From Mesorhizobium sp. B2-1-8 (lineage in GTDB: Bacteria; Pseudomonadota; Alphaproteobacteria; Rhizobiales; Rhizobiaceae), in assembly GCF_006442545.2 (NCBI RefSeq), contig NZ_CP083952.1, forward strand, positions 5,867,501-5,931,500: a DNA stretch of 64,000 nt, read 5' to 3'. This document shows, one piece after another, positions 26,849-35,911 of this stretch; the first letter of the stretch is position 1, and every line of letters begins with the position of its first letter. The position numbers were made by a program, and so were the translations under genes. Under the pieces are notes generated by a model. That model searched no databases. It saw only the letters and a program-made list of their open reading frames with translations, and was not told where the DNA came from.

Positions 26849-27703
26849 ATGGACGACGATTTTTTCCTGGTCAGATTTTGGGGCGTGCGCGGCAGCATCG
26901 CGGTATCCGGGCCAGAATTCGCTCGCTATGGCGGCAACACAAGCTCCATTGAGATGCGATGCGGCAAGCATACGCTTCTGTTCGACGCGGGCTCTGGCCT
27001 GCGGGCTGCCGGCAGGGCGTTTCAGGCGGCGGACGTGACCGATTTCGACCTGCTTTTCACCCATTGCCATTACGATCACATCATCGGGCTGCCGGCTTTT
27101 GCGCCGATCTTTGACCCGAGTGTCAAGCTTACCGTTTGGTCCGGGCATCTTGCAGGACGCATGACGACCCGGCAGATGATCGATGAGTTCATACGTCCGC
27201 CGTGGTTTCCGGTGAAAATGGACGTCTGCAAGGCAAAGCTCGACTGCCGCGATTTCGTGTCCGGAGACGTGCTTCGGCCGCGCGAAGGGGTGGTGGTTCG
27301 GACCGACAGCCTTACCCATCCGGGCGGCTGCATAGGCTACCGAGTCGAATGGGGCGGCCGCGTCGTGGCGGTGATCACGGACACCGAGCACGAGACGGGC
27401 AAGCTCGATCAGTCGGTGCTCGGCCTGATCGACGATGCCGACCTCGTCGTTTACGATTGCACCTATACCGAGAAGGAAATGGAACGCCGCCGCGGTAACG
27501 GCCACTCGACATGGCAACAGGGCGTCAAGCTCTGTGAGGCGGCCGGTGCGCGGGGGCTCGCGCTGTTTCACCACGATCCAGCACGCACCGACGAGCAACT
27601 GGACGAGATGGAGAAACTGGCCAAGGACAGGTTTGCCGGCGCGTTTGCCGCGCGGGATGGCCAGACGCTCAAATTTCCAGTCTCATCGCATAAAAAGCGC
27701 TGA
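26849..27703 (+). CDS. MBL-fold metallo-hydrolase
   Basis: A 284-residue metallo-beta-lactamase-fold hydrolase. Metal ligands are visible: THCHYDHIIG (HxHxDH), His in DSLTHPGG, Asp in AVITDTEHE and a late His in LALFHHDPA. The start FFLVRFWGVRGSI and GGNTSSIEM are typical of the PhnP/RNase Z-like branch, which contains phosphodiesterases including cyclic-nucleotide ones. It is in a run with a cNMP-binding protein and near two cyclase genes, so a role in cyclic-nucleotide breakdown is attractive but unproven. It ends one base before the convergent deacetylase gene. Confidence 0.8.
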   Translation: MDDDFFLVRFWGVRGSIAVSGPEFARYGGNTSSIEMRCGKHTLLFDAGSGLRAAGRAFQAADVTDFDLLFTHCHYDHIIGLPAFAPIFDPSVKLTVWSGHLAGRMTTRQMIDEFIRPPWFPVKMDVCKAKLDCRDFVSGDVLRPREGVVVRTDSLTHPGGCIGYRVEWGGRVVAVITDTEHETGKLDQSVLGLIDDADLVVYDCTYTEKEMERRRGNGHSTWQQGVKLCEAAGARGLALFHHDPARTDEQLDEMEKLAKDRFAGAFAARDGQTLKFPVSSHKKR

Positions 27704-27704
27704 G

Positions 27705-28469
27705 CTATTTTCTTCTACCGGCGCTGCGCGCGATCAATGTCCTGATCGGAAGCCATGCGCAGGCTTCAGTCCGTGCGGTGACCGCGAACAGCCGTTCGAG
27801 GAAAAGCCATGCCGATTCATCATGTACGAGATGGTGAGTGAGCAGGCCGACCGGTTCGTCGTCGAATGCATGCTGCAAGTGCGCGATGATTGCCTGGACC
27901 AATAGGCCGTGATCGCGGCAGCCGCGCGTGCCAGGCCAATCCATGATGTCGACATTGCTGTTGATGACCGCCAGCGAAGCCTGCTTCGGCGGCCCATAGA
28001 CCGACAATGCCGCAAATCCTATCGATCCAAGGTCGGATACCAGGCCGGCGTCGATCCTGTTCCAGGGGGGCACCAGCATCGGAACGGTGCGCGCGCCGTG
28101 CAGGCCGGTTACGTGCGACAGCCCGCCAGCCAGTTCATCGAGCACCGCCTCGCGTGGCCGATGGGCGCCGAGTTCCTGCTTTTTCTGACCCTCGGGCGCA
28201 TGATTTCGATGCACCCATCCATGGATGGCGACCGTGGCATGCGGCGCCTCGTCAAGCCGGGCGACAAGCTTCTCATCAGTGAGGGCCGGAATGACGGCCA
28301 GAGTGACCGGAACCGCGAATTCACCGGTGAGGTCGAGCAGCCGATCAAGCGCAGGCGTCGGATCCACGGCATCATCGTCGCGCAGCCAGAACTCTGCCTT
28401 ACGACCCGCCCGTTGCCGGCCCGCCAGTTCTTCCACCAAGGGCTGCCAGATCCGATCGGACGATGTCAT
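27705..28469 (-). CDS. Polysaccharide deacetylase-family protein
   Basis: A 254-residue NodB-fold (CE4-like) protein. The metal-site pattern is partly recognisable: the first motif as AEFWLRDDDAVD (acidic pair), the second as VAIHGWVHRNHAP (HxxxH), then LVPPWNRID in place of the RxPY loop, and a late LLTHHLVHDE. This variant (WLRDDDA, HGWxHxNH) is a known subgroup in sugar-polymer gene clusters. It has no signal peptide, so it may act in the cytoplasm on a lipid-linked sugar. Its start overlaps the end of the upstream glycosyltransferase by 4 nt. Confidence 0.75.
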   Translation of the reverse strand: MTSSDRIWQPLVEELAGRQRAGRKAEFWLRDDDAVDPTPALDRLLDLTGEFAVPVTLAVIPALTDEKLVARLDEAPHATVAIHGWVHRNHAPEGQKKQELGAHRPREAVLDELAGGLSHVTGLHGARTVPMLVPPWNRIDAGLVSDLGSIGFAALSVYGPPKQASLAVINSNVDIMDWPGTRGCRDHGLLVQAIIAHLQHAFDDEPVGLLTHHLVHDESAWLFLERLFAVTARTEACAWLPIRTLIARSAGRRK

Positions 28470-29554
28470 GAAACCGGGACCTTCGGAAGAAGTTCGGCCA
28501 GATGCGCCGCTGCAACGCCGAGGGAACGTTCTTCAAGGATGAAACGTCTGGCCTCTGCAGCCATGGTGGTTCTTTCATCGTTACGGGCCAGAAGCCTTTC
28601 AATGGCAGAAGCGAACGCCGCCACATCGCGCGGCGGGGTGAGAAACCCGGTCTGGCCATCTCGCACGACTTCCGGCACGCCGGCGATGTGCTGAGCCACC
28701 ACCGGAAGGCCGGCGGCCTGTGCTTCAAGATAGGCAACGCCATAGGCCTCGCCGTAACCCGGCCAGACGTAAATTCCTCCGCCATAAAGGATATCCGGCA
28801 CTGCGGCTGGCTCAATCGCGCCAAGCCATTCGATACGGTCGGCGGCAAAGCCGGCGAATTGCGCCTTGACCTCGTCACGGGCAGGCCCGTCGCCGACGAC
28901 CGACATGGTCCAGGGCAGGTGGCCGATCAGACCGAGCGCTTGTGCCAGCATGCGATAGCTTTCGACTTTGTCGCCCGGGCGCATCATGGCAACGGCAACG
29001 AGGCGCGTTGGACAACCTCGTGCCGGCATCTCCTGGAATACCGATGTGTCGATAAAGGGCGACAGCATATCAACAGCGACCCCGGGTATCGCATCTGCCA
29101 GTCCCCGACGATCCCTTTGCGTGAAGCAGATGTTCAGTGCCGCCTGTTCGACGGCGCGCACCACCAACGCTTGCGTATCGGCCCACAAACCGGCATTGCG
29201 CCGCCTCGAATAGGAGGCTTCCGCCGTCACATATGGGACAGCAAAGGTCGACGCCAGCTCGGGCCCGATCAGGTCGGGCGCTTTGTAATAGGGATGATAG
29301 CAGAACCATAGATCGGGCTTGCCGTCACGATCCCAAAGTCTGGTCAGTCGCGCGGCTTCCTCTCGGGCCTCTATCTTGAGCGCATCGAAACTTTTCGGCT
29401 CCGGTTCGCGTAGATAGAAGCGCAATTCGGATGCCAGTTCGACGCTGTGTCCTCCATGCTCCAGCGCCTTGACCAGCGTGCGTGCCATCTGGCGGTCGCC
29501 GGAGGCAACGGAATGATTGGGCGACTTCAGCGGTGCGTAGAAGGCAATTCGCAT
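28466..29554 (-). CDS. GT4-family glycosyltransferase
   Basis: A 362-residue GT-B glycosyltransferase. The N-terminal acceptor domain starts MRIAFYAPLKSPNHSVASGD, and the GT4 domain carries VAVAMMRPGDKVESYRMLAQ, a donor-site block VWPGYGEAYGVAYLEAQAAG with the E-x7-E type acidic residues, and PVVAQHIAGVPEVV. No membrane helix. It precedes and overlaps (ATGA, 28466-28469) the polysaccharide deacetylase gene, so transfer and deacetylation probably act on the same glycan. Donor sugar unknown. Confidence 0.85.
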   Translation of the reverse strand: MRIAFYAPLKSPNHSVASGDRQMARTLVKALEHGGHSVELASELRFYLREPEPKSFDALKIEAREEAARLTRLWDRDGKPDLWFCYHPYYKAPDLIGPELASTFAVPYVTAEASYSRRRNAGLWADTQALVVRAVEQAALNICFTQRDRRGLADAIPGVAVDMLSPFIDTSVFQEMPARGCPTRLVAVAMMRPGDKVESYRMLAQALGLIGHLPWTMSVVGDGPARDEVKAQFAGFAADRIEWLGAIEPAAVPDILYGGGIYVWPGYGEAYGVAYLEAQAAGLPVVAQHIAGVPEVVRDGQTGFLTPPRDVAAFASAIERLLARNDERTTMAAEARRFILEERSLGVAAAHLAELLPKVPVS

Positions 29555-29640
29555 TGCGCGACCCTATCATCGGAAAGCATGCGCAAGTCAATTTCGAACC
29601 ATCATCGACTTCACCTTCAAGCAGTGGAATGTGCTATCTG

Positions 29641-30807
29641 ATGCTCATGGAAACAGCTGCCGCGTCGGACCCGTTTGTCGCTTCTCTGCCGGTCTTCGCA
29701 AAGTTCGAAAGCGTTGCCGATATCGACAACTATCGGCCTCTCCCCGATGGCTGGGCGCTGGCCACCGCCGACATCGTCGGCTCGACAAAGGCGATCGAGA
29801 CTGGACGCTATAAAACAGTCAATATGGCTGGCGCCAGTGTCATTTCGGCCCTGCTCAATGCGCTGGGTCGGCAAGATCTTCCCTTTGTCTTCGGCGGCGA
29901 CGGCGCGCTCGTCGCATTTCCCGGCTCGGCGGTGGAGACCACCCGCAACGCGCTGGCGGCTGTCCAGAGATGGGTGGCGGACGAACTGGACCTAACCCTG
30001 CGTGCCGCAATCGTGCCTATAAAGGATATTCGAGCGCAAGGCCTCGACGTTCGCGTGGCAAGGTTCCAAGCATCCGATGCGGTCTTCTATGCCATGTTCG
30101 CCGGCGGTGGCGGCAGTTGGGCGGAAGCCGAGATGAAAGCGGGGCGCTACCGCGTCGATCCTGCGCCGGCCGGCGCACGGCCGGATCTGACCGGCCTCTC
30201 CTGCCGCTGGAACCCGATCGAAACCCGGCATGGCGAAATCGTCTCGATCATAGCCATACCGGGGGCGTCGCGCGACCTGCGCGGTTTTCAGTTTCTGGCA
30301 TCCGACATCATCGCCCTTGCCGGCAGGCAGGAACGCGATGGCCACCCTGTGCCGGTGAACGGGCCGGATTACAGCTTGCTGCCCGCCGGCCTCGATATTG
30401 AGGCGCGGGCCACGGCGCCGGCAGGACGGCGGTGGCTGTCGAAGCTGTGGATAGTGTTCCTGATGACGCTTACGGCCGTCACCGACAGATATGGCTGGAC
30501 GATCGGCAGTTTCGATCCGAAGATCTACAAACGCGACGTGGCCAGCAATTCGGATTTCCGGAAATTCGACGACGGCTTGAAGATGACCATCGACGTTGAC
30601 GCTGATGTGTTGCAACGGATCGAGAACCGGCTGAAACAGGCGGAAGAGGCGGGCATCTGCAACTATGGCCTGCACCGCCAGAAATCGGCCTTGATGACAT
30701 GCCTGGTCGCCTCGCCGCTGCAGCGCGATCACGTTCATTTCATAGATGGTGCCGCCGGCGGCTATGCGATGGCTGCCGCAAGTTTGAAGGCAAAGTTGCC
30801 GGTCTGA
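29641..30807 (+). CDS. DUF3095 family protein, cyclase-like
   Basis: A 388-residue protein of the DUF3095 family. Its first half resembles a nucleotide-cyclase catalytic fold: an Asp-bearing strand ATADIVGSTKAIETGRY where class III cyclases have the first metal Asp, and FVFGGDGALVAFPG where they have the second. The second half (about 250-388) holds SDFRKFDDGLKMTIDVD and is specific to the family. Several starts are possible; ATG at 29641 is used, with in-frame ATGs at 29629 and 29647. It is divergent from the glycosyltransferase and precedes a UDP-sugar dehydrogenase. Whether it makes a cyclic nucleotide is untested. Confidence 0.75.
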   Translation: MLMETAAASDPFVASLPVFAKFESVADIDNYRPLPDGWALATADIVGSTKAIETGRYKTVNMAGASVISALLNALGRQDLPFVFGGDGALVAFPGSAVETTRNALAAVQRWVADELDLTLRAAIVPIKDIRAQGLDVRVARFQASDAVFYAMFAGGGGSWAEAEMKAGRYRVDPAPAGARPDLTGLSCRWNPIETRHGEIVSIIAIPGASRDLRGFQFLASDIIALAGRQERDGHPVPVNGPDYSLLPAGLDIEARATAPAGRRWLSKLWIVFLMTLTAVTDRYGWTIGSFDPKIYKRDVASNSDFRKFDDGLKMTIDVDADVLQRIENRLKQAEEAGICNYGLHRQKSALMTCLVASPLQRDHVHFIDGAAGGYAMAAASLKAKLPV

Positions 30808-30921
30808 TGACGGCTTGCGAGAATCCATTTTCCGCAATATGCCCCGGCCATGGCTCCTGGGACCATGGTAAGCCGCGCCTGGTAGCGGCCAGCCTATCCG
30901 AATTGACGGGAAAGCAGTTTT

Positions 30922-32265
30922 TTGGACGCTTCACGATCGGCATATGACCGTCTGCTGAACCGTATCTCGACGCACGCCGCGCGAGTCGGCGTGATCGGAT
31001 TGGGCTATGTCGGGTTGCCGCTGGCAATCGCGGTCGCACGCGCCGGCTTCCCGGTTTTCGGCTTCGATATCGAAGCCCAGAAGGTTGAGAGCCTGAACAA
31101 CGGCCAATCCTACGTTGAGGCGGTGACGTCGACAGCCCTTGCCGGCCACGTGGCGAGTGGACGGTTCCGCGCCACGGCGGATTTTGCCGAACTGTCCGTC
31201 TGCGATATCATCATCATCTGCGTTCCGACGCCGCTGACGAAAAACCGTGAGCCGGACCTCTCCTTTGTCAGGAACACGACTGGCGTCATCGCAAAGCATC
31301 TGCGTCTCGGCCACCTCATCGTGCTGGAATCTACCACCTATCCCGGCACCACCGACGACGTGATCAAGCCCATACTGGAAGAAACCGGTTTGCAGTCGAA
31401 GATAGACTTCTTCCTCGGCTTCTCGCCCGAACGCGAGGATCCCGGCAACCGCAACTTTGAAGTCGCGACGATCCCCAAGGTCGTGGCAGGTGACGGCATC
31501 GAAGCTGCGACGCTCGTGCAGGCTTTCTACCAAGGCGTGGTCAAAACCGTCGTTCCGGTTTCCAGCACGGCGACCGCCGAGGCAGTCAAGCTGACGGAAA
31601 ACATCTTCCGTTCGGTCAACATAGCCCTCGTCAACGAATTGAAGGTCGTGCTCGGGGCGATGGGCATCGACATCTGGGAGGTGATCGAGGCGGCCAAGAG
31701 CAAGCCCTTCGGCTACATGCCTTTCTATCCTGGCCCCGGATTGGGCGGGCACTGCGTTCCGATCGATCCCTTCTACCTGACGTGGAAGGCGCGCGAATAC
31801 GAACTGCCGACCCGCTTCATCGAGCTGGCGGCAGAGATCAACACTGCTATGCCGCGTCATGTGGTCGATGAACTGGCGAAAGCGCTGGACCGGCGCTGCG
31901 GCAAGGCGCTCAGCCGCTCGCGCATTCTCATCATCGGGCTCGCCTACAAGAAGAATGTGCCCGACATCCGCGAAAGCCCCTCATTGCGGCTCATTGAACT
32001 CATCGAGGAATGGGGCGGCAGGGCGGAATTCCACGATCCGCATGTTCCCGAGATCCCGACCACAAGAGAGCATATGGCGATCAAGGGGCGCCGCTCGGTC
32101 GAATTGACCGAGGCGGCCTTGAAGGATTTCGATGCCGTCGTCGTTGCAACCGACCATGACGCGATCGACTATCAGACAATCGCTGATCACGCCCTTCTGA
32201 TCGTCGACACACGCAATGTTTTTGGCCGTCTCGGGCTGCTCCGAGAGACGGTGGTGAAGGCCTGA
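30922..32265 (+). CDS. UDP-N-acetylglucosamine 6-dehydrogenase-like enzyme (WbpA type)
   Basis: A 447-residue nucleotide-sugar dehydrogenase. The NAD-binding loop is VGVIGLGYVGLPLAIAVARA; the catalytic block has ESTTYPGTTDDV, LTENIFRSVNIALVNEL and the active-site Cys in GPGLGGHCVPIDPFYLTWK; the C-terminal UDP-binding domain has LIIGLAYKKNVPDIRESPS. The pattern fits enzymes that oxidise UDP-GlcNAc or UDP-ManNAc to the uronate, precursors of acidic surface polysaccharides. The start is a TTG at 30922 with GGGAAAG about 8 nt upstream; no nearer ATG keeps the first strand. It is the only sugar-nucleotide enzyme in the locus. Confidence 0.87.
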   Translation: MDASRSAYDRLLNRISTHAARVGVIGLGYVGLPLAIAVARAGFPVFGFDIEAQKVESLNNGQSYVEAVTSTALAGHVASGRFRATADFAELSVCDIIIICVPTPLTKNREPDLSFVRNTTGVIAKHLRLGHLIVLESTTYPGTTDDVIKPILEETGLQSKIDFFLGFSPEREDPGNRNFEVATIPKVVAGDGIEAATLVQAFYQGVVKTVVPVSSTATAEAVKLTENIFRSVNIALVNELKVVLGAMGIDIWEVIEAAKSKPFGYMPFYPGPGLGGHCVPIDPFYLTWKAREYELPTRFIELAAEINTAMPRHVVDELAKALDRRCGKALSRSRILIIGLAYKKNVPDIRESPSLRLIELIEEWGGRAEFHDPHVPEIPTTREHMAIKGRRSVELTEAALKDFDAVVVATDHDAIDYQTIADHALLIVDTRNVFGRLGLLRETVVKA

Positions 32266-32526
32266 CGGCGTCCCAGCCGGCAAATTTTTTGCCCGATGCC
32301 AGGATCGTGATTGCACTCCGGCCGCGGCTTCGCCACATAACGCCACAAGACATGAATGCAGTTAAGCCTGTCCCTTGGTTGCAAGGACAGTCATTCGGGA
32401 AATTCCTTCGCCGTTCTGCCGTCGAAGCCGACGTCGTTGACTTTGGGGTATCTTTGGGTCGCCGGCGGACTGTATTATGGCGGATCGACGGATAATGGCT
32501 CCGTCTTCGACGGGTTTCGAGGTGGT

Positions 32527-33867
32527 ATGAGCACGGCGCAAGCAGAAATTTCCACAATTCTCATGGATAAGGTTGCCGACTGGCTGACTCAGTCGGCGCT
32601 GGCGGGCAATGAGCTGGAAACATTGGTAAAGGGGTTTTGCGAACGGCTGGCTGCTGCCGGCCTGCCACTGAAGCGGGTGCATTTGAGCTTTTCGATGCTT
32701 CATCCGCTTTATGACGCGCTTGGCTTCACCTGGATTCGCGGCCAAGGCATGGAAGTGGAAGGCTTCCGCAAAAAGGACGGCGTTCATTCTGACAGGTTCC
32801 TGACCAGCCCATACTACTATCTGCTCAGCAACAAGCTCGACCATCTGCGGCGCCGGCTCGACCCGTCGGTCCCGACGGAATTTCCTGTTTTCGATGAACT
32901 CAGGCTTATGGGCGTGACCGATTACATGGCTTTCGTCCATCCCTTCAACGGCAATACCAGTCAGGGCATGATCGGGTCCTGGTCCACCGACAGTGCTTCA
33001 GGTTTCAGCGAGAGCATGATTTCGGCGCTGCTGCGTATCCAAAACCATCTCGCCATCGCAACCAAAATGGCGGTGCTCACCAAGTTGGCCGACAACATGA
33101 TGACCACTTATCTCGGCGGCGACGCCGGCAGACGCGTGCTGGACGGCCAGATCAAGCGCGGCGAGGGCGACACAATCCGGGCCGCACTGGTCATGGCCGA
33201 TATGCGCGGGTCAACAAGGCTTGCCGAAACTTCCGGCCGCGAAATCTACATCGATACGCTGAACCAGTTTTTCGATGCCATTGCTACACCTTTCAATCGC
33301 AAAGGCGGGCAGATCATGAGTTTCATAGGCGATGGCTTCATTGCCGTCTACCCTTGCGAAAGACATCGCTCGCATTCCGAGACCGCCTGCCAGTCTGCTC
33401 TGGCGGCAGCGCACAAGGCCACTGCGCGCATGGTGGATCTCAATCTGCGAAGGAAGGAAAAGGGGTTGTCCGACATAAAATTTGGCATCGGCCTGCATGT
33501 CGGCAACGTGATGTTCGGCAATGTCGGGCTTACCGACCGGCTCACATTCTCTGTCTTCGGCTCGGCTGTAAACGAGGTCCAGCGCCTCCAGACCCTGACC
33601 AAGAAATATCCGCACCGCGTTCTCGCCAGCAAAGACTTCGCCAGCTATTGCGGCGCCAGCAGCTGGCTGACGCTCGGCAGCGAGGAACTGGCGGGGATCA
33701 AGCAGAAGCTGACGGTGCTTTCACCCGATCTGTCGGGCGCTCTCGCACTCGATGAAGACGGTGCGCTGGAGCCGATTTACGACCGGAGATCGGAGGCCGA
33801 GCAGGTCATGCTGCTTCATCGCGATGCCGCACGGCAGTCGGCGGGCGACCCGAGGAAGCTCCAGTAG
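32527..33867 (+). CDS. Class III nucleotide cyclase with N-terminal sensor region
   Basis: A 446-residue protein. Residues 1-220 form a conserved N-terminal sensory region seen in Rhizobiales cyclases (LPLKRVHLSFSMLHPLYDAL, then a YMAFVHPF block). Residues 245-400 are the cyclase: first metal Asp in VMADMRGSTRLAE, second in MSFIGDGFIAVYP, then GIGLHVGNVMFGNVG and FSVFGSAVNEVQRLQ with the transition-state Asn. No membrane helix. ATG at 32527 has GAGGTGG close upstream. It lies at the right end of the polysaccharide locus and may supply the cyclic nucleotide for the cNMP-binding protein at 26379. Confidence 0.85.
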   Translation: MSTAQAEISTILMDKVADWLTQSALAGNELETLVKGFCERLAAAGLPLKRVHLSFSMLHPLYDALGFTWIRGQGMEVEGFRKKDGVHSDRFLTSPYYYLLSNKLDHLRRRLDPSVPTEFPVFDELRLMGVTDYMAFVHPFNGNTSQGMIGSWSTDSASGFSESMISALLRIQNHLAIATKMAVLTKLADNMMTTYLGGDAGRRVLDGQIKRGEGDTIRAALVMADMRGSTRLAETSGREIYIDTLNQFFDAIATPFNRKGGQIMSFIGDGFIAVYPCERHRSHSETACQSALAAAHKATARMVDLNLRRKEKGLSDIKFGIGLHVGNVMFGNVGLTDRLTFSVFGSAVNEVQRLQTLTKKYPHRVLASKDFASYCGASSWLTLGSEELAGIKQKLTVLSPDLSGALALDEDGALEPIYDRRSEAEQVMLLHRDAARQSAGDPRKLQ

Positions 33868-33906
33868 CCCACCCCAATCTGATCCGAACGCCTTTGGTAA
33901 GCAGTC

Positions 33907-33934
33907 CGGTCGCCGGTTCCGCCGCCGGCGACCG
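33907..33934. repeat. GC-rich stem-loop between cyclase and ABC-importer genes
   Basis: Perfect 10-bp inverted repeat CGGTCGCCGG (33907-33916) / CCGGCGACCG (33925-33934) with an 8-nt loop, 40 nt after the cyclase stop. No T-run follows, so it would be a weak or Rho-assisted stop separating the two transcription units. Confidence 0.5.
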
Positions 33935-34015
33935 TGTCGAATCCAAGTTGCTCTAGACTGGCAATGCGCTAGTCTCTCGCTTTCTGCACGTTGCCAGAGT
34001 GGGGCTGGTGTGAGA

Positions 34016-35911
34016 ATGAATTCGGGCGTTGATCTACTACGGGTCGAAGATCTTGGCATCTCTTTTGCCATTATCGGGGGACCGTTGCACGCCGTCAGGC
34101 GTGCAAATCTTCGCGTCCTTCCCGGCAAGGTCACCGCGCTTGTGGGCGAGTCCGGTTCCGGAAAATCGGTTCTTAGCCAGGCAGTGATGGGCATTTTGCC
34201 GAACACCGCCCATGTTCGTGGCCGTATCCTGTTTTCCGATCCTGAAAAGCCCGGCACGACACAGGATATCCTGCAGATGCCACGTGATGGACCCGAAATC
34301 CGGGCGCTGAGAGGCAGCCGCATCGGCAAGATCTTTCAGGAGCCGATGATATCGCTTTCGCCGCTGCACACGATCGGCAACCAGGTCAGCGAATCCCTGC
34401 AGATTCATACGCCCATGGCTCGGGCGGAGCGCAAGGCGCGGACCGAGGAAATGCTCAGCCTTGTCGGCTTTCCCAATCCCAAGCGCGCCTATGACATGTA
34501 TCCGTTTGAACTTTCGGGGGGATTGCGTCAGCGCGCCATGATCGCCATGGCGCTTATCTGCCGGCCCGCCCTGTTGATTGCCGACGAGCCGACGACGGCG
34601 TTGGATGTCACCATCCAGGCGCAGATCCTGCAATTGCTGCGCGGGCTTCAGAGCAAGCTGAATATGGCGATGCTGCTGATCACGCACGACCTCGGCGTTG
34701 TCGCCAATGTCGCCGACGAGGTGGTGGTCATGTACCATGGCGAGATCATGGAAGCGGGACCTGTCGAGGCGATATTCCGCCGGCCAGGTCACCCTTACCT
34801 AAAGGGCCTGATGGCGGCCGTTCCGCATTTCGACCTGAAGCCGGGCGAGAGGCTAAAGGCGCTCCGCGAGGTGCCGGTGAACGTCGGCACCCTGCTGGGC
34901 AAGCAGACGGCGCCGGCATCGAAAGGACCGGACGACATCCTGTTGTCGGTCAGGGATCTGACAAAGGTTTTTACCATCCGCAAGTCCGGATGGTTCGGCG
35001 GGGATCGTCAAACCTCTGTTCGCGCCGTGGACGGCGTGAGCTTCGATATCAGGCGGGGCGAGTGCCTGGGCCTGGTCGGCGAAAGTGGTTGCGGCAAAAC
35101 CACCGTCAGCAAGATGCTCATGCGGGCTGTCACGCCTAGCGGCGGCTCTGTGATCTTCAATGGCCGCGATGGACCGATCGACGTATTGGGAGGCGACAGA
35201 GACGCCCTGCGCCTGCTGCGCGCGAAAATCCAGATGGTCTTTCAGGATCCGGTTTCGTCGCTTTCACCTCGCATGACGGTGGAAAATATCTTGAGCGAGC
35301 CGCTGGAAATCCATCAACGTGGCAATGCCGCGTCCCGACTAGCCACCGTCAAGAGCCTGATGCAGGCAATCGGGCTCGATCCGCGCTTCATCAAGCGTTA
35401 TCCCCACAGTTTCTCCGGCGGGCAGCGTCAGCGTATCGGCATCGCGCGCGCGTTAGCCCTGGGGCCAGAACTCCTGATCTGCGACGAGCCGGTTTCGGCG
35501 CTCGATGTCTCTGTCCAGGCGCAGATCCTAAACCTCCTGAAGGACCTGCAGAAGGAACTGGGCCTGACCTACCTGTTCATATCCCACAATCTGGCGGTGG
35601 TGGACTACATGGCGGACCGCATCGCGGTGATGTGCGGCGGGCGTATCGTCGAGCTTGCGCCGCGCGAAATTCTGCTCAGGAAACCGGTCCACCCCTACAC
35701 GCGCTCACTGGTCGCCGCAGTCCCTTTCCCCGATCTCGACCGGCCGATGGATTTCAAGACGCTGAAGCTCGGCGGCGCTTCCGACGCCAGCGCATGGGGA
35801 CCGCAATTCCACGACGAGGGCGAAGAGGATACGCTGTCGCCGATCGATCTTGGCGGCGGCCACCTCGTGCTGGCCCGACGTTTGGCCGATGTCAGTGAGT
35901 TGCGCCATTGA
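34016..35911 (+). CDS. Peptide-type ABC importer, fused double ATPase (DppD-DppF type)
   Basis: A 631-residue protein with two complete ABC ATPase domains in one chain, the equivalent of DppD plus DppF. Domain 1: Walker [11 protein letters not shown]-loop [13 protein letters not shown], signature [15 protein letters not shown], Walker [13 protein letters not shown]. Domain 2 (from about 330): [48 protein letters not shown]. Each is followed by the oligopeptide-type tail HPY(L/T). ATG at 34016 was chosen because domain 1 begins within ten residues. It overlaps the binding-protein gene by 4 nt. It powers import through the two permeases downstream. Confidence 0.92.
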   Translation: MNSGVDLLRVEDLGISFAIIGGPLHAVRRANLRVLPGKVTALVGESGSGKSVLSQAVMGILPNTAHVRGRILFSDPEKPGTTQDILQMPRDGPEIRALRGSRIGKIFQEPMISLSPLHTIGNQVSESLQIHTPMARAERKARTEEMLSLVGFPNPKRAYDMYPFELSGGLRQRAMIAMALICRPALLIADEPTTALDVTIQAQILQLLRGLQSKLNMAMLLITHDLGVVANVADEVVVMYHGEIMEAGPVEAIFRRPGHPYLKGLMAAVPHFDLKPGERLKALREVPVNVGTLLGKQTAPASKGPDDILLSVRDLTKVFTIRKSGWFGGDRQTSVRAVDGVSFDIRRGECLGLVGESGCGKTTVSKMLMRAVTPSGGSVIFNGRDGPIDVLGGDRDALRLLRAKIQMVFQDPVSSLSPRMTVENILSEPLEIHQRGNAASRLATVKSLMQAIGLDPRFIKRYPHSFSGGQRQRIGIARALALGPELLICDEPVSALDVSVQAQILNLLKDLQKELGLTYLFISHNLAVVDYMADRIAVMCGGRIVELAPREILLRKPVHPYTRSLVAAVPFPDLDRPMDFKTLKLGGASDASAWGPQFHDEGEEDTLSPIDLGGGHLVLARRLADVSELRH

